A DNA stretch of 64,000 bases from Echinarachnius parma. Lineage: Eukaryota > Echinodermata > Echinoidea > Clypeasteroida > Echinarachniidae. Where the stretch lies: contig JBAMJV010008291.1 of the NCBI GenBank assembly GCA_037951105.1, positions 1 through 64,000 of the forward strand, given 5' to 3'. Made by a program: the position numbers and the translations under genes. Below, piece after piece: positions 43,738-57,211 of the stretch; positions within the stretch are counted from its first letter, which is position 1, and each line of letters starts with the position of its first letter. The notes beneath the pieces are model-generated. The model searched no databases. It was given only the letters and a program-made list of their open reading frames with translations, and was not told where the DNA came from.

Positions 43738-45553
43738 TTAAGTTTTGTACACATAACACGAACATGGAAAAGATTGGGGCTGACAAGCAAAGACAAAAAG
43801 TCACATGACTTCGTAACGGTAGGTCCAATTTTCGCAAACTTGGATTAAAAAGATGCGCATGATATAAAAGAAAAAGTCACGAAGCGGCGATGCGTCATCT
43901 TTGCGCGTTGTCGAATACTGAGTAAACGGAAAAAAACGCGGTGAGGGGTACCTTATGCCCCCGGCCTTGTTAAAAGGTTAACTCTAATCGTCTAATAATA
44001 ATACTAATATACATGTAACATATTTATATAGAGCATACTGTAGGCCAGCCTCTAAACGCTTTGAGAAGAAAGTTGTAGATAACAGTATATGTTTGAGCTA
44101 TGACCCATAGTGTTCTTGGAAGAGAAACGATTCCAATATTCTGCAAGGGATCACATTTCGTAGCCACTGTACACAGTTTGGCTTCTATAGACAGGCCTTG
44201 CTATATACATGTACAATATCTAACTTGTATTCTCATATTTAAAGTGTGTTAATCATCTTGCTAATGGATAAATAAAGTAATAAGAAGAGGCAGGTCTAAT
44301 GATCCACAATAAGTCGCACTGTATTGAACTTTAGTCAAGTTTGATAATAAATCAAATTAAAATCGTTAGAAGAATAAAGAGTGATCAACTTACTTCGTCA
44401 AATTCAACGAAAATCAGGTTGAACTTACATATTTATCTTTTACCAAGTTGTTGGCTCACGGTAGCATAACAATAAATTGGGTTTTACTTTGTATGTCTCT
44501 CTAAATTGAAATATAGTTATGATTTAATAAACGCTCTGCGATTGTAGTCAACATCAAAAGGTGATACAATCCGACATTAATTTGAACTTTTTACTACTCA
44601 CACGGGGATGAATTTCTATGAAATTTTCACACATCTTTCAGAAGAATATTGTGATAATGGTCATTATATGATCAAAGTCTCAATTATTACTTTTGATAAC
44701 AAATCTTACTTTAATTTAAAAGCTTAAACTGAGTGTTTTCTTTTTTTATCTAATATATTATTCAAGGAAAGTCATTATGCTATTGTTAGCATTGCACATG
44801 TTCTACCCTTATTTAAAATTCCACAAAATATCATGGTAAACTATGCCTGGTAATACCATCGTAATACATCGCACACTAATATAAAATCTGCACATTTAAT
44901 AAATACTATTGTAATTGTATTACCATAGCAATTTATTTAATGGCATGTAATAATATGGTATTCAATGGTATCAACACGAACAAGACAATGCATAACACAA
45001 AATATTGTACCATGAAATACTGCGGCAATAAAATCGTATTACAAACTTATATTGGTAACAACGGGTATTATGTCAACATTTAATTGTATATTGCTATGAT
45101 AAAAAGAAGGCTATGCAAACATTAAGCTATGACTGTGTACAATGCATGCACTGTACAGTTCATTCATTAAAGTCATAACAAATAGATGAGGTACAAAGGG
45201 TATTACGGCTCGATAGCCTTATTCAGCTGTGGAACATACTGCCTTACTGCTTGTCCGTTTTAGTAAGTAATGTGACATATGTCTTTTTTACTTGACATAA
45301 TTGTAGAACAAAGACTTGAGGGCAAAATAAAATGCATTGTAGCGGAAAATTTGGCCAAGGTCCCCGTTGCAGTAAAGGATACAATTAATTGTAAGTCAGA
45401 TCATGTGTTCTAAATGCGCAAATCAGATTGGTTGAAACACACAAATTTTCTGACTTACAATTGATTGTATCTCTTTCTGCAGCGGGGCCAGTGTCATATA
45501 GCTGCACATGAACTATATTAATGGGTCAATGGATTCTATGTTCTCGCAATTAC

Positions 45554-45622
45554 CTGTAGACTCTGAAGGAGAGGAGCCTTTGGGACCCTTGTCCTTGACA
45601 TCGATGTTCAATCTTCGCATTT
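45554..45622 (-). CDS. Linker exon, unit 3
   Basis: Same 69-bp phase 1-1 cassette with intact AG and CAG|GTAATT; one base differs, giving the Gly variant (KDKGPKG). Confidence 0.65.
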
Positions 45623-45966
45623 CTGTAATTTCAAGGTTAAAAGAAGAATAAACAAATTTCTTGTACAACTTTGCATCTATTTTAAAGTGCTATAAATGTA
45701 TTTTTACATAAGTCATTTTACCATTGTCTAAAAAAAGTGGCTAGCAATTAGCCCTCAGACAGGCCAAACAATATTTGAGCACTGATTCAATTCCACATCT
45801 AAACATCTTTTCAAAAGACATGTGACACATGACTGAATATATGAGCTATATAGAACATTTTACATAACCCTAAAAATGCTGGGCTATTTGAAGTCTTCCT
45901 ACGGTCGGGGGCCATTGTCCCCCCCCCCCCCCCCCCACCCCCTTAAGATCTCGGCCGTGAGACGCC

Positions 45967-46340
45967 ATTTCATTTTCAAGGGTGATGTTTTTACTGAGGT
46001 ATATGTAGCTATCCACCTTCTCGATTGTCATGCCATCGACATTAATTGTATTGTCTTGTAGCTGGTTGCTCATCATTACTTTAGTCTTTTTAATGTTCAT
46101 TTTGAGTCCTGCCTTTTTGCATAATGTCACTGCAAACCTTAAATGATTAAAATATTCTCCATGTATTGTAATTCCTTTTGATTACCAATCCAGGTTTCTG
46201 AAGACGTCTTCCATGGCTGCTGTAAAGAGTTTTGGAGAAATTGGATCACCCTGTCTGACACCTTTCAAGATTTTGAAAGCATTGGTAGTAGTTACTTGGA
46301 TCAGCCAGCTTATTCCTTATTTCGATTGTTTTGATAATTT
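45967..46340 (-). pseudogene. RT fragment, unit 3
   Basis: As in unit 1, with an additional three-base loss in the Thr-Thr-Thr run (GTAGTAGTTAC on the plus strand). Confidence 0.7.
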
Positions 46341-48262
46341 CTTATCTATATCATAGTTTCTTGTTATTTTATATTATTATTCATCATTATTCAAATACTT
46401 TGAGCCTAAAATGAAAACAAAGCCAAATAACCAATGTTTTATATGTTAAAAAAAGATGATATTTCCTTAAGTTTTGTACACATAACACGAACATGGAAAA
46501 GATTGGGGCTGACAAGCAAAGACAAAAAGTCACATGACTTCGTAACGGTAGGTCCAATTTTCGCAAACTTGGATTAAAAAGATGCGCATGATATGAAAGA
46601 AAAATTCACGAAGCGGCGATGCGTCATCTTTGCGCGTTGTCGAATACTGAGTAAACGGGGAAAACGCGGTGAGGGGTACCTTATGCCCCCGGCCTTGTTA
46701 AAAGGTTAACTCTAATCGTCTAATAATAATACTAATATACATGTAACATATTTATATAGAGCATACTGTAGGCCAGCCTCTAAACGCTTTGAGAAGAAAG
46801 TTGTAGATAACAGTATATGTTTGAGCTATGACCGATAGTGTTCTTGGAAGAGAAACGATTCCAATATTCTGCAAGGGATCACATTTCGTAGCCACTGTAC
46901 ACAGTTTGGCTTCTATATACAGGCCTTGCTATATACATGTACAATACTTGTATTGTGTTAATCATCTTGCTAATGGATAAATAAAGTAATAAGAAGAGGC
47001 AGGTCTAATGATCCACAATAAGTCGCACTGTATTGAACTTTAGTCAAGTTTGATAATAAATCAAATTAAAATCGTTAGAAGAATAAAGAGTGATCAACTT
47101 ACTTCGTCAAATTCAACGAAAATCAGGTTGAACTTACATATTTATCTTTTACCAAGTTGTTGGCTCACGGTAGCATAACAATAAATTGGGTTTTACTTTG
47201 TATGTCTCTCTAAATTGAAATATAGTTATGATTTAATAAACGCTCTGCGATTGTAGTCAACATCAAAAGGTGATACAATCCGACATTAATTTGAACTTTT
47301 TACTACTCACACGGGGATGAATTTCTATGAAATTTTCACACATCTTTCAGAAGAATATTGTGATAATGGTCATTATATGATCAAAGTCCCAATTATTACT
47401 TTTGATAACAAATCTTACTTTAATTTAAAAGCTTAAACTGAGTGTTTTCTTTTTTGATCTAATATATTATTCAAGGAAAGTAATTATGCTATTGTTAACA
47501 TTGCACATGTTCTACCCTTATTTAAAATTCCACAAAATATCATGGTAAACTATGCCTGGTAATACCATCGTAATACATCGCACACTAATATAAAATCTGC
47601 ACATTTAATAAATACTATTGTAATTGTATTACCATAGCAATTTATTTAATGGCATGTAATAATATGGTATTCAATGGTATCAACACGAACAAGACAATGC
47701 ATAACACAAAATATTGTACCATGAAATACTGCGGCAATAAAATCGTATTACAAACTTATATTGGTAACAACGGGTATTATGTCAACATTTAATTGTATAT
47801 TGCTATGATAAAAAGAAGGCTATGCAAACATTAAGCTATGACTGTGTACAATGCATGCACTGTACAGTTCATTCATTAAAGTCATAACAAATAGATGAGG
47901 TACAAAGGGTATTACGGCTCGATAGCCTTATTCAGCTGTGGAACATACTGCCTTACTGCTTGTCCGTTTTAGTAAGTAATGTGACATATGTCTTTTTTAC
48001 TTGACATAATTGTAGAACAAAGACTTGAGGGCAAAATAAAATGCATTGTAGCGGAAAATTTGGCCAAGGTCCCCGTTGCAGTAAAGGATACAATTAATTG
48101 TAAGTCAGATCATGTGTTCTAAATGCGCAAATCAGATTGGTTGAAACACACAAATTTTCTGACTTACAATTGATTGTATCTCTTTCTGCAGCGGGGCCAG
48201 TGTCATATAGCTGCACATGAACTATATTAATGGGTCAATGGATTCTATGTTCTCGCAATTAC

Positions 48263-48331
48263 CTGTAGACTCTGAAGGAGAGGAGCCTTTGGGACCCTTG
48301 TCCTTGACATCGATGTTCAATCTTCGCATTT
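48263..48331 (-). CDS. Linker exon, unit 4
   Basis: Gly variant; splice signals intact and identical to those of unit 1. Confidence 0.65.
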
Positions 48332-48682
48332 CTGTAATTTCAAGGTTAAAAGAAGAATAAACAAATTTCTTGTACAACTTTGCATCTATTTTAAAGTGCT
48401 ATAAATGTATTTTTACATAAGTCATTTTACCATTGTCTAAAAAAAGTGGCTAGCAATTAGCCCTCAGACAGGCCAAACAATATTTGAGCACTGATTCAAT
48501 TCCACATCTAAACATCTTTTCAAAAGACATGTGACACATGACTGAATATATGAGCTATATAAAACATTTTACATAACCCTAAAAATGCTGGGCTATTTGA
48601 AGTCTTCCTACGGTCGGGGGCCATTGTCCCCCCCCCCCCCCCCCCCCCCCCCACCCCCTTAAGATCTCGGCCGTGAGACGCC

Positions 48683-49059
48683 ATTTCATTTTCAAGGGTG
48701 ATGTTTTTACTGAGGTATATGTAGCTATCCACCTTCTCGATTGTCATGCCATCGACATTAATTGTATTGTCTTGTAGCTGGTTGCTCATCATTACTTTAG
48801 TCTTTTTAATGTTCATTTTGAGTCCTGCCTTTTTGCATAATGTCACTGCAAACCTTAAATGATTAAAATATTCTCCATGTATTGTAATTCCTTTTGATTA
48901 CCAATCCAGGTTTCTGAAGACGTCTTCCATGGCTGCTGTAAAGAGTTTTGGAGAAATTGGATCACCCTGTCTGACACCTTTCAAGATTTTGAAAGCATTG
49001 GTAGTAGTATTACTTGGATCAGCCAGCTTATTCCTTATTTCGATTGTTTTGATAATTTC
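48683..49059 (-). pseudogene. RT fragment, unit 4
   Basis: Same fragment and same active-site deletion as in unit 1. Confidence 0.7.
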
Positions 49060-50985
49060 TTATCTATATCATAGTTTCTTGTTATTTTATATTATTATTC
49101 ATCATTATTCAAATACTTTGAGCCTAAAATGAAAACAAAGCCAAATAACCAATGTTTTATATGTTAAAAAAAGATGATATTTCCTTAAGTTTTGTACACA
49201 TAACACGAACATGGAAAAGATTGGGGCTGACAAGCAAAGACAAAAAGTCACATGACTTCGTAACGGTAGGTCCAATTTTCGCAAACTTGGATTAAAAAGA
49301 TGCGCATGATATGAAAGAAAAATTCACGAAGCGGCGATGCGTCATCTTTGCGCGTTGTCGAATACTGAGTAAACGGGGAAAACGCGGTGAGGGGTACCTT
49401 ATGCCCCCGGCCTTGTTAAAAGGTTAACTCTAATCGTCTAATAATAATACTAATATACATGTAACATATTTATATAGAGCATACTGTAGGCCAGCCTCTA
49501 AACGCTTTGAGAAGAAAGTTGTAGATAACAGTATATGTTTGAGCTATGACCGATAGTGTTCTTGGAAGAGAAACGATTCCAATATTCTGCAAGGGATCAC
49601 ATTTCGTAGCCACTGTACACAGTTTGGCTTCTATATACAGGCCTTGCTATATACATGTACAATATCTAACTTGTATTGTGTTAATCATCTTGCTAATGGA
49701 TAAATAAAGTAATAAGAAGAGGCAGGTCTAATGATCCACAATAAGTCGCACTGTATTGAACTTTAGTCAAGTTTGATAATAAATCAAATTAAAATCGTTA
49801 GAAGAATAAAGAGTGATCAACTTACTTCGTCAAATTCAACGAAAATCAGGTTGAACTTACATATTTATCTTTTACCAAGTTGTTGGCTCACGGTAGCATA
49901 ACAATAAATTGGGTTTTACTTTGTATGTCTCTCTAAATTGAAATATAGTTATGATTTAATAAACGCTCTGCGATTGTAGTCAACATCAAAAGGTGATACA
50001 ATCCGACATTAATTTGAACTTTTTACTACTCACACGGGGATGAATTTCTATGAAATTTTCACACATCTTTCAGAAGAATATTGTGATAATGGTCATTATA
50101 TGATCAAAGTCCCAATTATTACTTTTGATAACAAATCTTACTTTAATTTAAAAGCTTAAACTGAGTGTTTTCTTTTTTGATCTAATATATTATTCAAGGA
50201 AAGTAATTATGCTATTGTTAACATTGCACATGTTCTACCCTTATTTAAAATTCCACAAAATATCATGGTAAACTATGCCTGGTAATACCATCGTAATACA
50301 TCGCACACTAATATAAAATCTGCACATTTAATAAATACTATTGTAATTGTATTACCATAGCAATTTATTTAATGGCATGTAATAATATGGTATTCAATGG
50401 TATCAACACGAACAAGACAATGCATAACACAAAATAATGTACCATGAAATACTGCGGCAATAAAATCGTATTACAAACTTATATTGGTAACAACGCGTAT
50501 TATGGCAACATTTAATTGTATATTGCTATGATAAAAAGAAGGCTATGCAAACATTAAGCTATGACTGTGTACAATGCATGCACTGTACAGTTCATTCATT
50601 AAAGTCATAACAAATAGATGAGGTACAAAGGGTATTACGGCTCGATAGCCTTATTCAGCTGTGGAACATACTGCCTTACTGCTTGTCCGTTTTAGTAAGT
50701 AGTGTGACATATGTCTTTTTTACTTGACATAATTGTAGAACAAAGACTTGAGGGCAAAATAAAATGCATTGTAGCGGAAAATTTGGCCAAGGTCCCCGTT
50801 GCAGTAAAGGATACAATTAATTGTAAGTCAGATCATGTGTTCTAAATGCGCAAATCAGATTGGTTGAAACACACAAATTTTCTGACTTACAATTGATTGT
50901 ATCTCTTTCTGCAGCGGGGCCAGTGTCATATAGCTGCACATGAACTATATTAATGGGTCAATGGATTCTATGTTCTCGCAATTAC

Positions 50986-51054
50986 CTGTAGACTCTGAAG
51001 GAGAGGAGCCTTTGGGACCCTTGTCCTTGACATCGATGTTCAATCTTCGCATTT
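50986..51054 (-). CDS. Linker exon, unit 5
   Basis: Gly variant; splice signals intact. Confidence 0.65.
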
Positions 51055-51393
51055 CTGTAATTTCAAGGTTAAAAGAAGAATAAACAAATTTCTTGTACAA
51101 CTTTGCATCTATTTTAAAGTGGTATAAATGTATTTTTACATAAGTCATTTTACCTTTGTCTAAAAAAAGTGCCTAGCAATTAGCCCTCAGACAGGCCAAA
51201 CAATATTTGAGCACTGATTCAATTCCACATCTAAACATCTTTTCAAAAGACATGTGACACATGACTGAATATATGAGCTATATAAAACATTTTACATAAC
51301 CCTAAAAATGCTGGGCTATTTGAAGTCTTCCTACGGTCGGGGGCCATTGTCCCCCCCCCCCCCACCCCCTTAAGATCTGGGCCGTGAGACGCC

Positions 51394-51770
51394 ATTTCAT
51401 TTTCAAGGGTGATGTTTTTACTGAGGTATATGTAGCTATCCACCTTCTCGATTGTCATGCCATCGACATTAATTGTATTGTCTTGTAGCTGGTTGCTCAT
51501 CATTACTTTAGTCTTTTTAATGTTCATTTTGAGTCCTGCCTTTTTGCATAATGTCATTGCAAACCTTAAATGATTAAAATATTCTCCATGTATTGTAATT
51601 CCTTTTGATTACCAATCCAGGTTTCTGAAGACGTCTTCCATGGCTGCTGTAAAGAGTTTTGGAGAAATTGGATCACCCTGTCTGACACCTTTCAAGATTT
51701 TGAAAGCATTGGTAGTAGTATTACTTGGATCAGCCAGCTTATTCCTTATTTCGATTGTTTTGATAATTTC
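51394..51770 (-). pseudogene. RT fragment, unit 5
   Basis: Same fragment and active-site deletion as in unit 1; one residue change near ASHG(P/R)D caused by the AGATCTGGG marker just outside. Confidence 0.7.
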
Positions 51771-53696
51771 TTATCTATATCATAGTTTCTTGTTGTTTTA
51801 TATTATTATTCATCATTATTCAAATACTTTGAGCCTAAAATGAAAACAAAGCCAAATAACCAATGTTTTATATGTTAAAAAAAGAAGATATTTCCTTAAG
51901 TTTTGTACACATAACACGAACATGGAAAAGATTGGGGCTGACAAGCAAAGACAAAAAGTCACATGACTTCGTAACGGTAGGTCCAATTTTCGCAAACTTG
52001 GATTAAAAAGATGCGCATGATATAAAAGAAAACGTCACGAAGCGGCGATGCGTCATCTTTGCGCGTTGTCGAATACTGAGTAAACGGGAAAAACGCGGTG
52101 AGGGGTACCTTATGCCCCGGGCCTTGTTAAAAGGTTAACTCTAATCGTCTAATAATAATACTAATATACATGTAACATATTTATATAGAGCATACTGTAG
52201 GCCAGCCTCTAAACGCTTTGAGAAGAAAGTTGTAGATAACAGTATATGTTTGAGCTATGACCGATAGTGTTCTTGGAAGAGAAACGATTCCAATATTCTG
52301 CAAGGGATCACATTTCGTAGCCACTGTACACAGTTTGGCTTCTATATACAGGCCTTGCTATATACATGTACAATATCTAACTTGTATTGTGTTAATCATC
52401 TTGCTAATGGATAAATAAAGTAATAAGAAGAGGCAGGTCTAATGATCCACAATAAGTCGCACTGTATTGAACTTTAGTCAAGTTTGATAATAAATCAAAT
52501 TAAAATCGTTAGAAGAATAAAGAGTGATCAACTTACTTCGTCAAATTCAACGAAAATCAGGTTGAACTTACATATTTATCTTTTACCAAGTTGTTGGCTC
52601 ACGGTAGCATAACAATAAATTGGGTTTTACTTTGTATGTCTCTCTAAATTGAAATATAGTTATGATTTAATAAACGCTCTGCGATTGTAGTCAACATCAA
52701 AAGGTGATACAATCCGACATTAATTTGAACTTTTTACTACTCACACGGGGATGAATTTCTATGAAATTTTCACACATCTTTCAGAAGAATATTGTGATAA
52801 TGGTCATTATATGATCAAAGTCTCAATTATTACTTTTGATAACAAATCTTACTTTAATTTAAAAGCTTAAACTGAGTGTTTTCTTTTTTGATCTAATATA
52901 TTATTCAAGGAAAGTCATTATGCTATTGTTAACATTGCACATGTTCTACCCTTATTTAAAATTCCACAAAATATCATGGTAAACTATGCCTGGTAATACC
53001 ATCGTAATACATCGCACACTAATATAAAATCTGCACATTTAATAAATACTATTGTAATTGTATTACCAAAGCAATTTATTTAATGGCATGTAATAATATG
53101 GTATACAATGGTATCAACACGAACAAGACAATGCATAACACAAAATAATGTACCATGAAATACTGCGGCAATAAAATCGTATTACAAACTTATATTGGTA
53201 ACAACGCGTATTATGGCAAAATTTAATTGTATATTGCTATGATAAAAAGAAGGCTATGCAAACATTAAGCTATGACTGTGTACAATGCATGCACTGTACA
53301 GTTCATTCATTAAAGTCATAACAAATAGATGAGTTACAAAGGGTATTACGGCTCGATAGCCTTATTCAGCTGTGGAACATACTGCCTTACTGCTTGTCCG
53401 TTTTAGTAAGTAATGTGACATATGTCTTTTTTACTTGACATAATTGTAGAACAAAGACTTGAGGGCAAAATAAAATGCATTGTAGCGGAAAATTTGGCCA
53501 AGGTCCCCGTTGCAGTAAAGGAAACAATTAATTGTAAGTCAGATCATGTGTTCTAAATGCGCAAATCAGATTGGTTGAAACACACAAATTTTCTGACTTA
53601 CAATTGATTGTATCTCTTTCTGCAGCGGGGCCAGTGTCATATAGCTGCACATGAACTATATTAATGGGTCAATGGATTCTATGTTCTCGCAATTAC

Positions 53697-53765
53697 CTGT
53701 AGACTCTGAAGGAGAGGAGCCTTTGGGACTCTTGTCCTTGACATCGATGTTCAATCTTCGCATTT
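53697..53765 (-). CDS. Linker exon, unit 6
   Basis: Ser variant, as in units 1 and 2; splice signals intact. Confidence 0.65.
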
Positions 53766-54105
53766 CTGTAATTTCAAGGTTAAAAGAAGAATAAACAAAT
53801 TTCTTGTACAACTTTGCATCTATTTTAAAGTGGTATAAATGTATTTTTACATAAGTCATTTTACCATTGTCTAAAAAAAGTGGCTAGCAATTAGCCCTCA
53901 GACAGGCCAAACAATATTTGAGCACTGATTCAATTCCACATCTAAACATCTTTTCAAAAGACATGTGACACATGACTGAATATATGAGCTATATAAAACA
54001 TTTTACATAACCCTAAAAATGCTGGGCTATTTGAAGTCTTCCTACGGTCGGGGCCATAGTCCCCCCCCCCCCCCCACCCCCTTAAGGTCTCGGCCGTGAG
54101 ACGCC

Positions 54106-54482
54106 GTTTCATTTTCAAGGGTGATGTTTTTACTGAGGTATATGTAGCTATCAACCTTCTCGATTGTCATGCCATCGACATTAATTGTATTGTCTTGTAG
54201 CTGGTTGCTCATCATTACTTTAGTCTTTTTAATGTTCATTTTGAGTCCTGCCTTTTTGCATAATGTCACTGCAAACCTTAAATGATTAAAATATTCTCCA
54301 TGTATTGTAATTCCTTTTGATTACCAATCCAGGTTTCTGAAGACGTCTTCCATGGCTGCTGTAAAGAGTTTCGGAGAAATTGGATCACCCTGTCTGACAC
54401 CTTTCAAGATTTTGAAAGCATTGGTAGTAGTATTACTTGGATCAGCCAGCTTATTCCTTATTTCGATTGTTTTGATAATTTC
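54106..54482 (-). pseudogene. RT fragment, unit 6
   Basis: Same fragment and active-site deletion as in unit 1. Confidence 0.7.
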
Positions 54483-56426
54483 TTATCTATATCATAGTTT
54501 CTTGTTATTTTATATTATTATTCATCATTATTCAAATACTTTGAGCCTAAAATGAAAACAAAGCCAAATAACCAATGTTTTATATTATGTTAAAAAAAGA
54601 AGATATTTCCTTAAGTTTTGTACACATAACACGAACATGGAAAAGATTGGGGCTGACAAGCAAAGACAAAAAGTCACATGACTTCGTAACGGTAGGTCCA
54701 ATTTTCGCAAACTTGGATTAAAAAGATGCGCATGATATAAAAGAAAAAGTCACGAAGCGGCGATGCGTCATCTTTGCGCGTTGTCGAATACTGAGTAAAC
54801 GGAAAAAAACGCGGTGAGGGGTACCTTATGCCCCCGGCCTTGTTAAAAGGTTAACTCTAATCGTCTAATAATAATACTAATATACATGTAACATATTTAT
54901 ATAGAGCATACTGTAGGCCAGCCTCTAAACGCTTTGAGAAGAAAGTTGTAGATAACAGTATATGTTTGAGCTATGACCCATAGTGTTCTTGGAAGAGAAA
55001 CGATTCCAATATTCTGCAAGGGATCACATTTCGTAGCCACTGTACACAGTTTGGCTTCTATAGACAGGCCTTGCTATATACATGTACAATATCTAACTTG
55101 TATTCTCATATTTAAAGTGTGTTAATCATCTTGCTAATGGATAAATAAAGTAATAAGAAGAGGCAGGTCTAATGATCCACAATAAGTCGCACTGTATTGA
55201 ACTTTAGTCAAGTTTGATAATAAATCAAATTAAAATCGTTAGAAGAATAAAGAGTGATCAACTTACTTCGTCAAATTCAACGAAAATCAGGTTGAACTTA
55301 CATATTTATCTTTTACCAAGTTGTTGGCTCACGGTAGCATAACAATAAATTGGGTTTTACTTTGTATGTCTCTCTAAATTGAAATATAGTTATGATTTAA
55401 TAAACGCTCTGCGATTGTAGTCAACATCAAAAGGTGATACAATCCGACATTAATTTGAACTTTTTACTACTCACACGGGGATGAATTTCTATGAAATTTT
55501 CACACATCTTTCAGAAGAATATTGTGATAATGGTCATTATATGATCAAAGTCTCAATTATTACTTTTGATAACAAATCTTACTTTAATTTAAAAGCTTAA
55601 ACTGAGTGTTTTCTTTTTTGATCTAATATATTATTCAAGGAAAGTCATTATGCTATTGTTAGCATTGCACATGTTCTACCCTTATTTAAAATTCCACAAA
55701 ATATCATGGTAAACTATGCCTGGTAATACCATCGTAATACATCGCACACTAATATAAAATCTGCACATTTAATAAATACTATTGTAATTGTATTACCATA
55801 GCAATTTATTTAATGGCATGTAATAATATGGTATTCAATGGTATCAACACGAACAAGACAATGCATAACACAAAATATTGTACCATGAAATACTGCGGCA
55901 ATAAAATCGTATTACAAACTTATATTGGTAACAACGGGTATTATGTCAACATTTAATTGTATATTGCTATGATAAAAAGAAGGCTATGCAAACATTAAGC
56001 TATGACTGTGTACAATGCATGCACTGTACAGTTCATTCATTAAAGTCATAACAAATAGATGAGGTACAAAGGGTATTACGGCTCGATAGCCTTATTCAGC
56101 TGTGGAACATACTGCCTTACTGCTTGTCCGTTTTAGTAAGTAATGTGACATATGTCTTTTTTACTTGACATAATTGTAGAACAAAGACTTGAGGGCAAAA
56201 TAAAATGCATTGTAGCGGAAAATTTGGCCAAGGTCCCCGTTGCAGTAAAGGATACAATTAATTGTAAGTCAGATCATGTGTTCTAAATGCGCAAATCAGA
56301 TTGGTTGAAACACACAAATTTTCTGACTTACAATTGATTGTATCTCTTTCTGCAGCGGGGCCAGTGTCATATAGCTGCACATGAACTATATTAATGGGTC
56401 AATGGATTCTATGTTCTCGCAATTAC

Positions 56427-56495
56427 CTGTAGACTCTGAAGGAGAGGAGCCTTTGGGACCCTTGTCCTTGACATCGATGTTCAATCTTCGCATTT
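56427..56495 (-). CDS. Linker exon, unit 7
   Basis: Gly variant; splice signals intact. Confidence 0.65.
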
Positions 56496-56834
56496 CTGTA
56501 ATTTCAAGGTTAAAAGAAGAATAAACAAATTTCTTGTACAACTTTGCATCTATTTTAAAGTGCTATAAATGTATTTTTACATAAGTCATTTTACCATTGT
56601 CTAAAAAAAGTGGCTAGCAATTAGCCCTCAGACAGGCCAAACAATATTTGAGCACTGATTCAATTCCACATCTAAACATCTTTTCAAAAGACATGTGACA
56701 CATGACTGAATATATGAGCTATATAAAACATTTTACATAACCCTAAAAATGCTGGGCTATTTGAAGTCTTCCTACGGTCGGGGGCCATTGTCCCCCCCCC
56801 CCCCACCCCCTTAAGATCTCGGCCGTGAGACGCC

Positions 56835-57211
56835 ATTTCATTTTCAAGGGTGATGTTTTTACTGAGGTATATGTAGCTATCCACCTTCTCGATTGTCATG
56901 CCATCGACATTAATTGTATTGTCTTGTAGCTGGTTGCTCATCATTACTTTAGTCTTTTTAATGTTCATTTTGAGTCCTGCCTTTTTGCATAATGTCACTG
57001 CAAACCTTAAATGATTAAAATATTCTCCATGTATTGTAATTCCTTTTGATTACCAATCCAGGTTTCTGAAGACGTCTTCCATGGCTGCTGTAAAGAGTTT
57101 TGGAGAAATTGGATCACCCTGTGTGACACCTTTCAAGATTTTGAAAGCATTGGTAGTAGTATTACTTGGATCAGCCAGCTTATTCCTTATTTCGATTGTT
57201 TTGATAATTTC
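56835..57211 (-). pseudogene. RT fragment, unit 7
   Basis: As in unit 1, with one extra substitution in the VRQG block (GTGTGACACC on the plus strand, changing R to T). Confidence 0.7.

Larger units (their letters stand above)
41016..44137. repeat. Array unit 2 (type A, with MITE D)
   Basis: Same content as unit 1 but with the 100-bp block restored (about 41500-41600) and a 388-bp MITE inserted at 43350-43737. Confidence 0.9.
44138..46865. repeat. Array unit 3 (type B)
   Basis: Left part resembles units 1-2 (TCTATAGACAGGCC, TATTCTCATATTTAAAG). From about 45580 it carries type B markers: GGGACCCTT in the exon, GTGCTATAAATG, GGGGGCCATTGTCC, AGATCTCGG. Confidence 0.9.
46866..49583. repeat. Array unit 4 (type B)
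   Basis: Type B markers throughout; TCTATATACAGGCC at the left and a small loss around TACAATACTTGTATTG (about 46941-46957) unique to this unit. Confidence 0.9.
49584..52294. repeat. Array unit 5 (type C)
   Basis: Type C markers: TACCTTTGTCTAAAAAAAGTGCC, AGATCTGGGCC, TCATTGCAAACC, CTTGTTGTTTTATATT. Confidence 0.9.
52295..55010. repeat. Array unit 6 (left part type C-like, right part type A)
   Basis: The left part has TCTATATACAGGCC as in units 4-5. From about 53100 it matches unit 1 (GGTATACAATGG, GCGTATTATGGCAAAATT, GGGACTCTT, CATAGTCC), which marks a block duplication boundary. Confidence 0.9.

Noticed and set aside
49840..49870. Possible 30-nt micro-exon before a strong GAA|GTAAGT in each unit (minus strand)
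   Set aside because: No pyrimidine tract or convincing acceptor, and the frame link to the linker exon cannot be shown.
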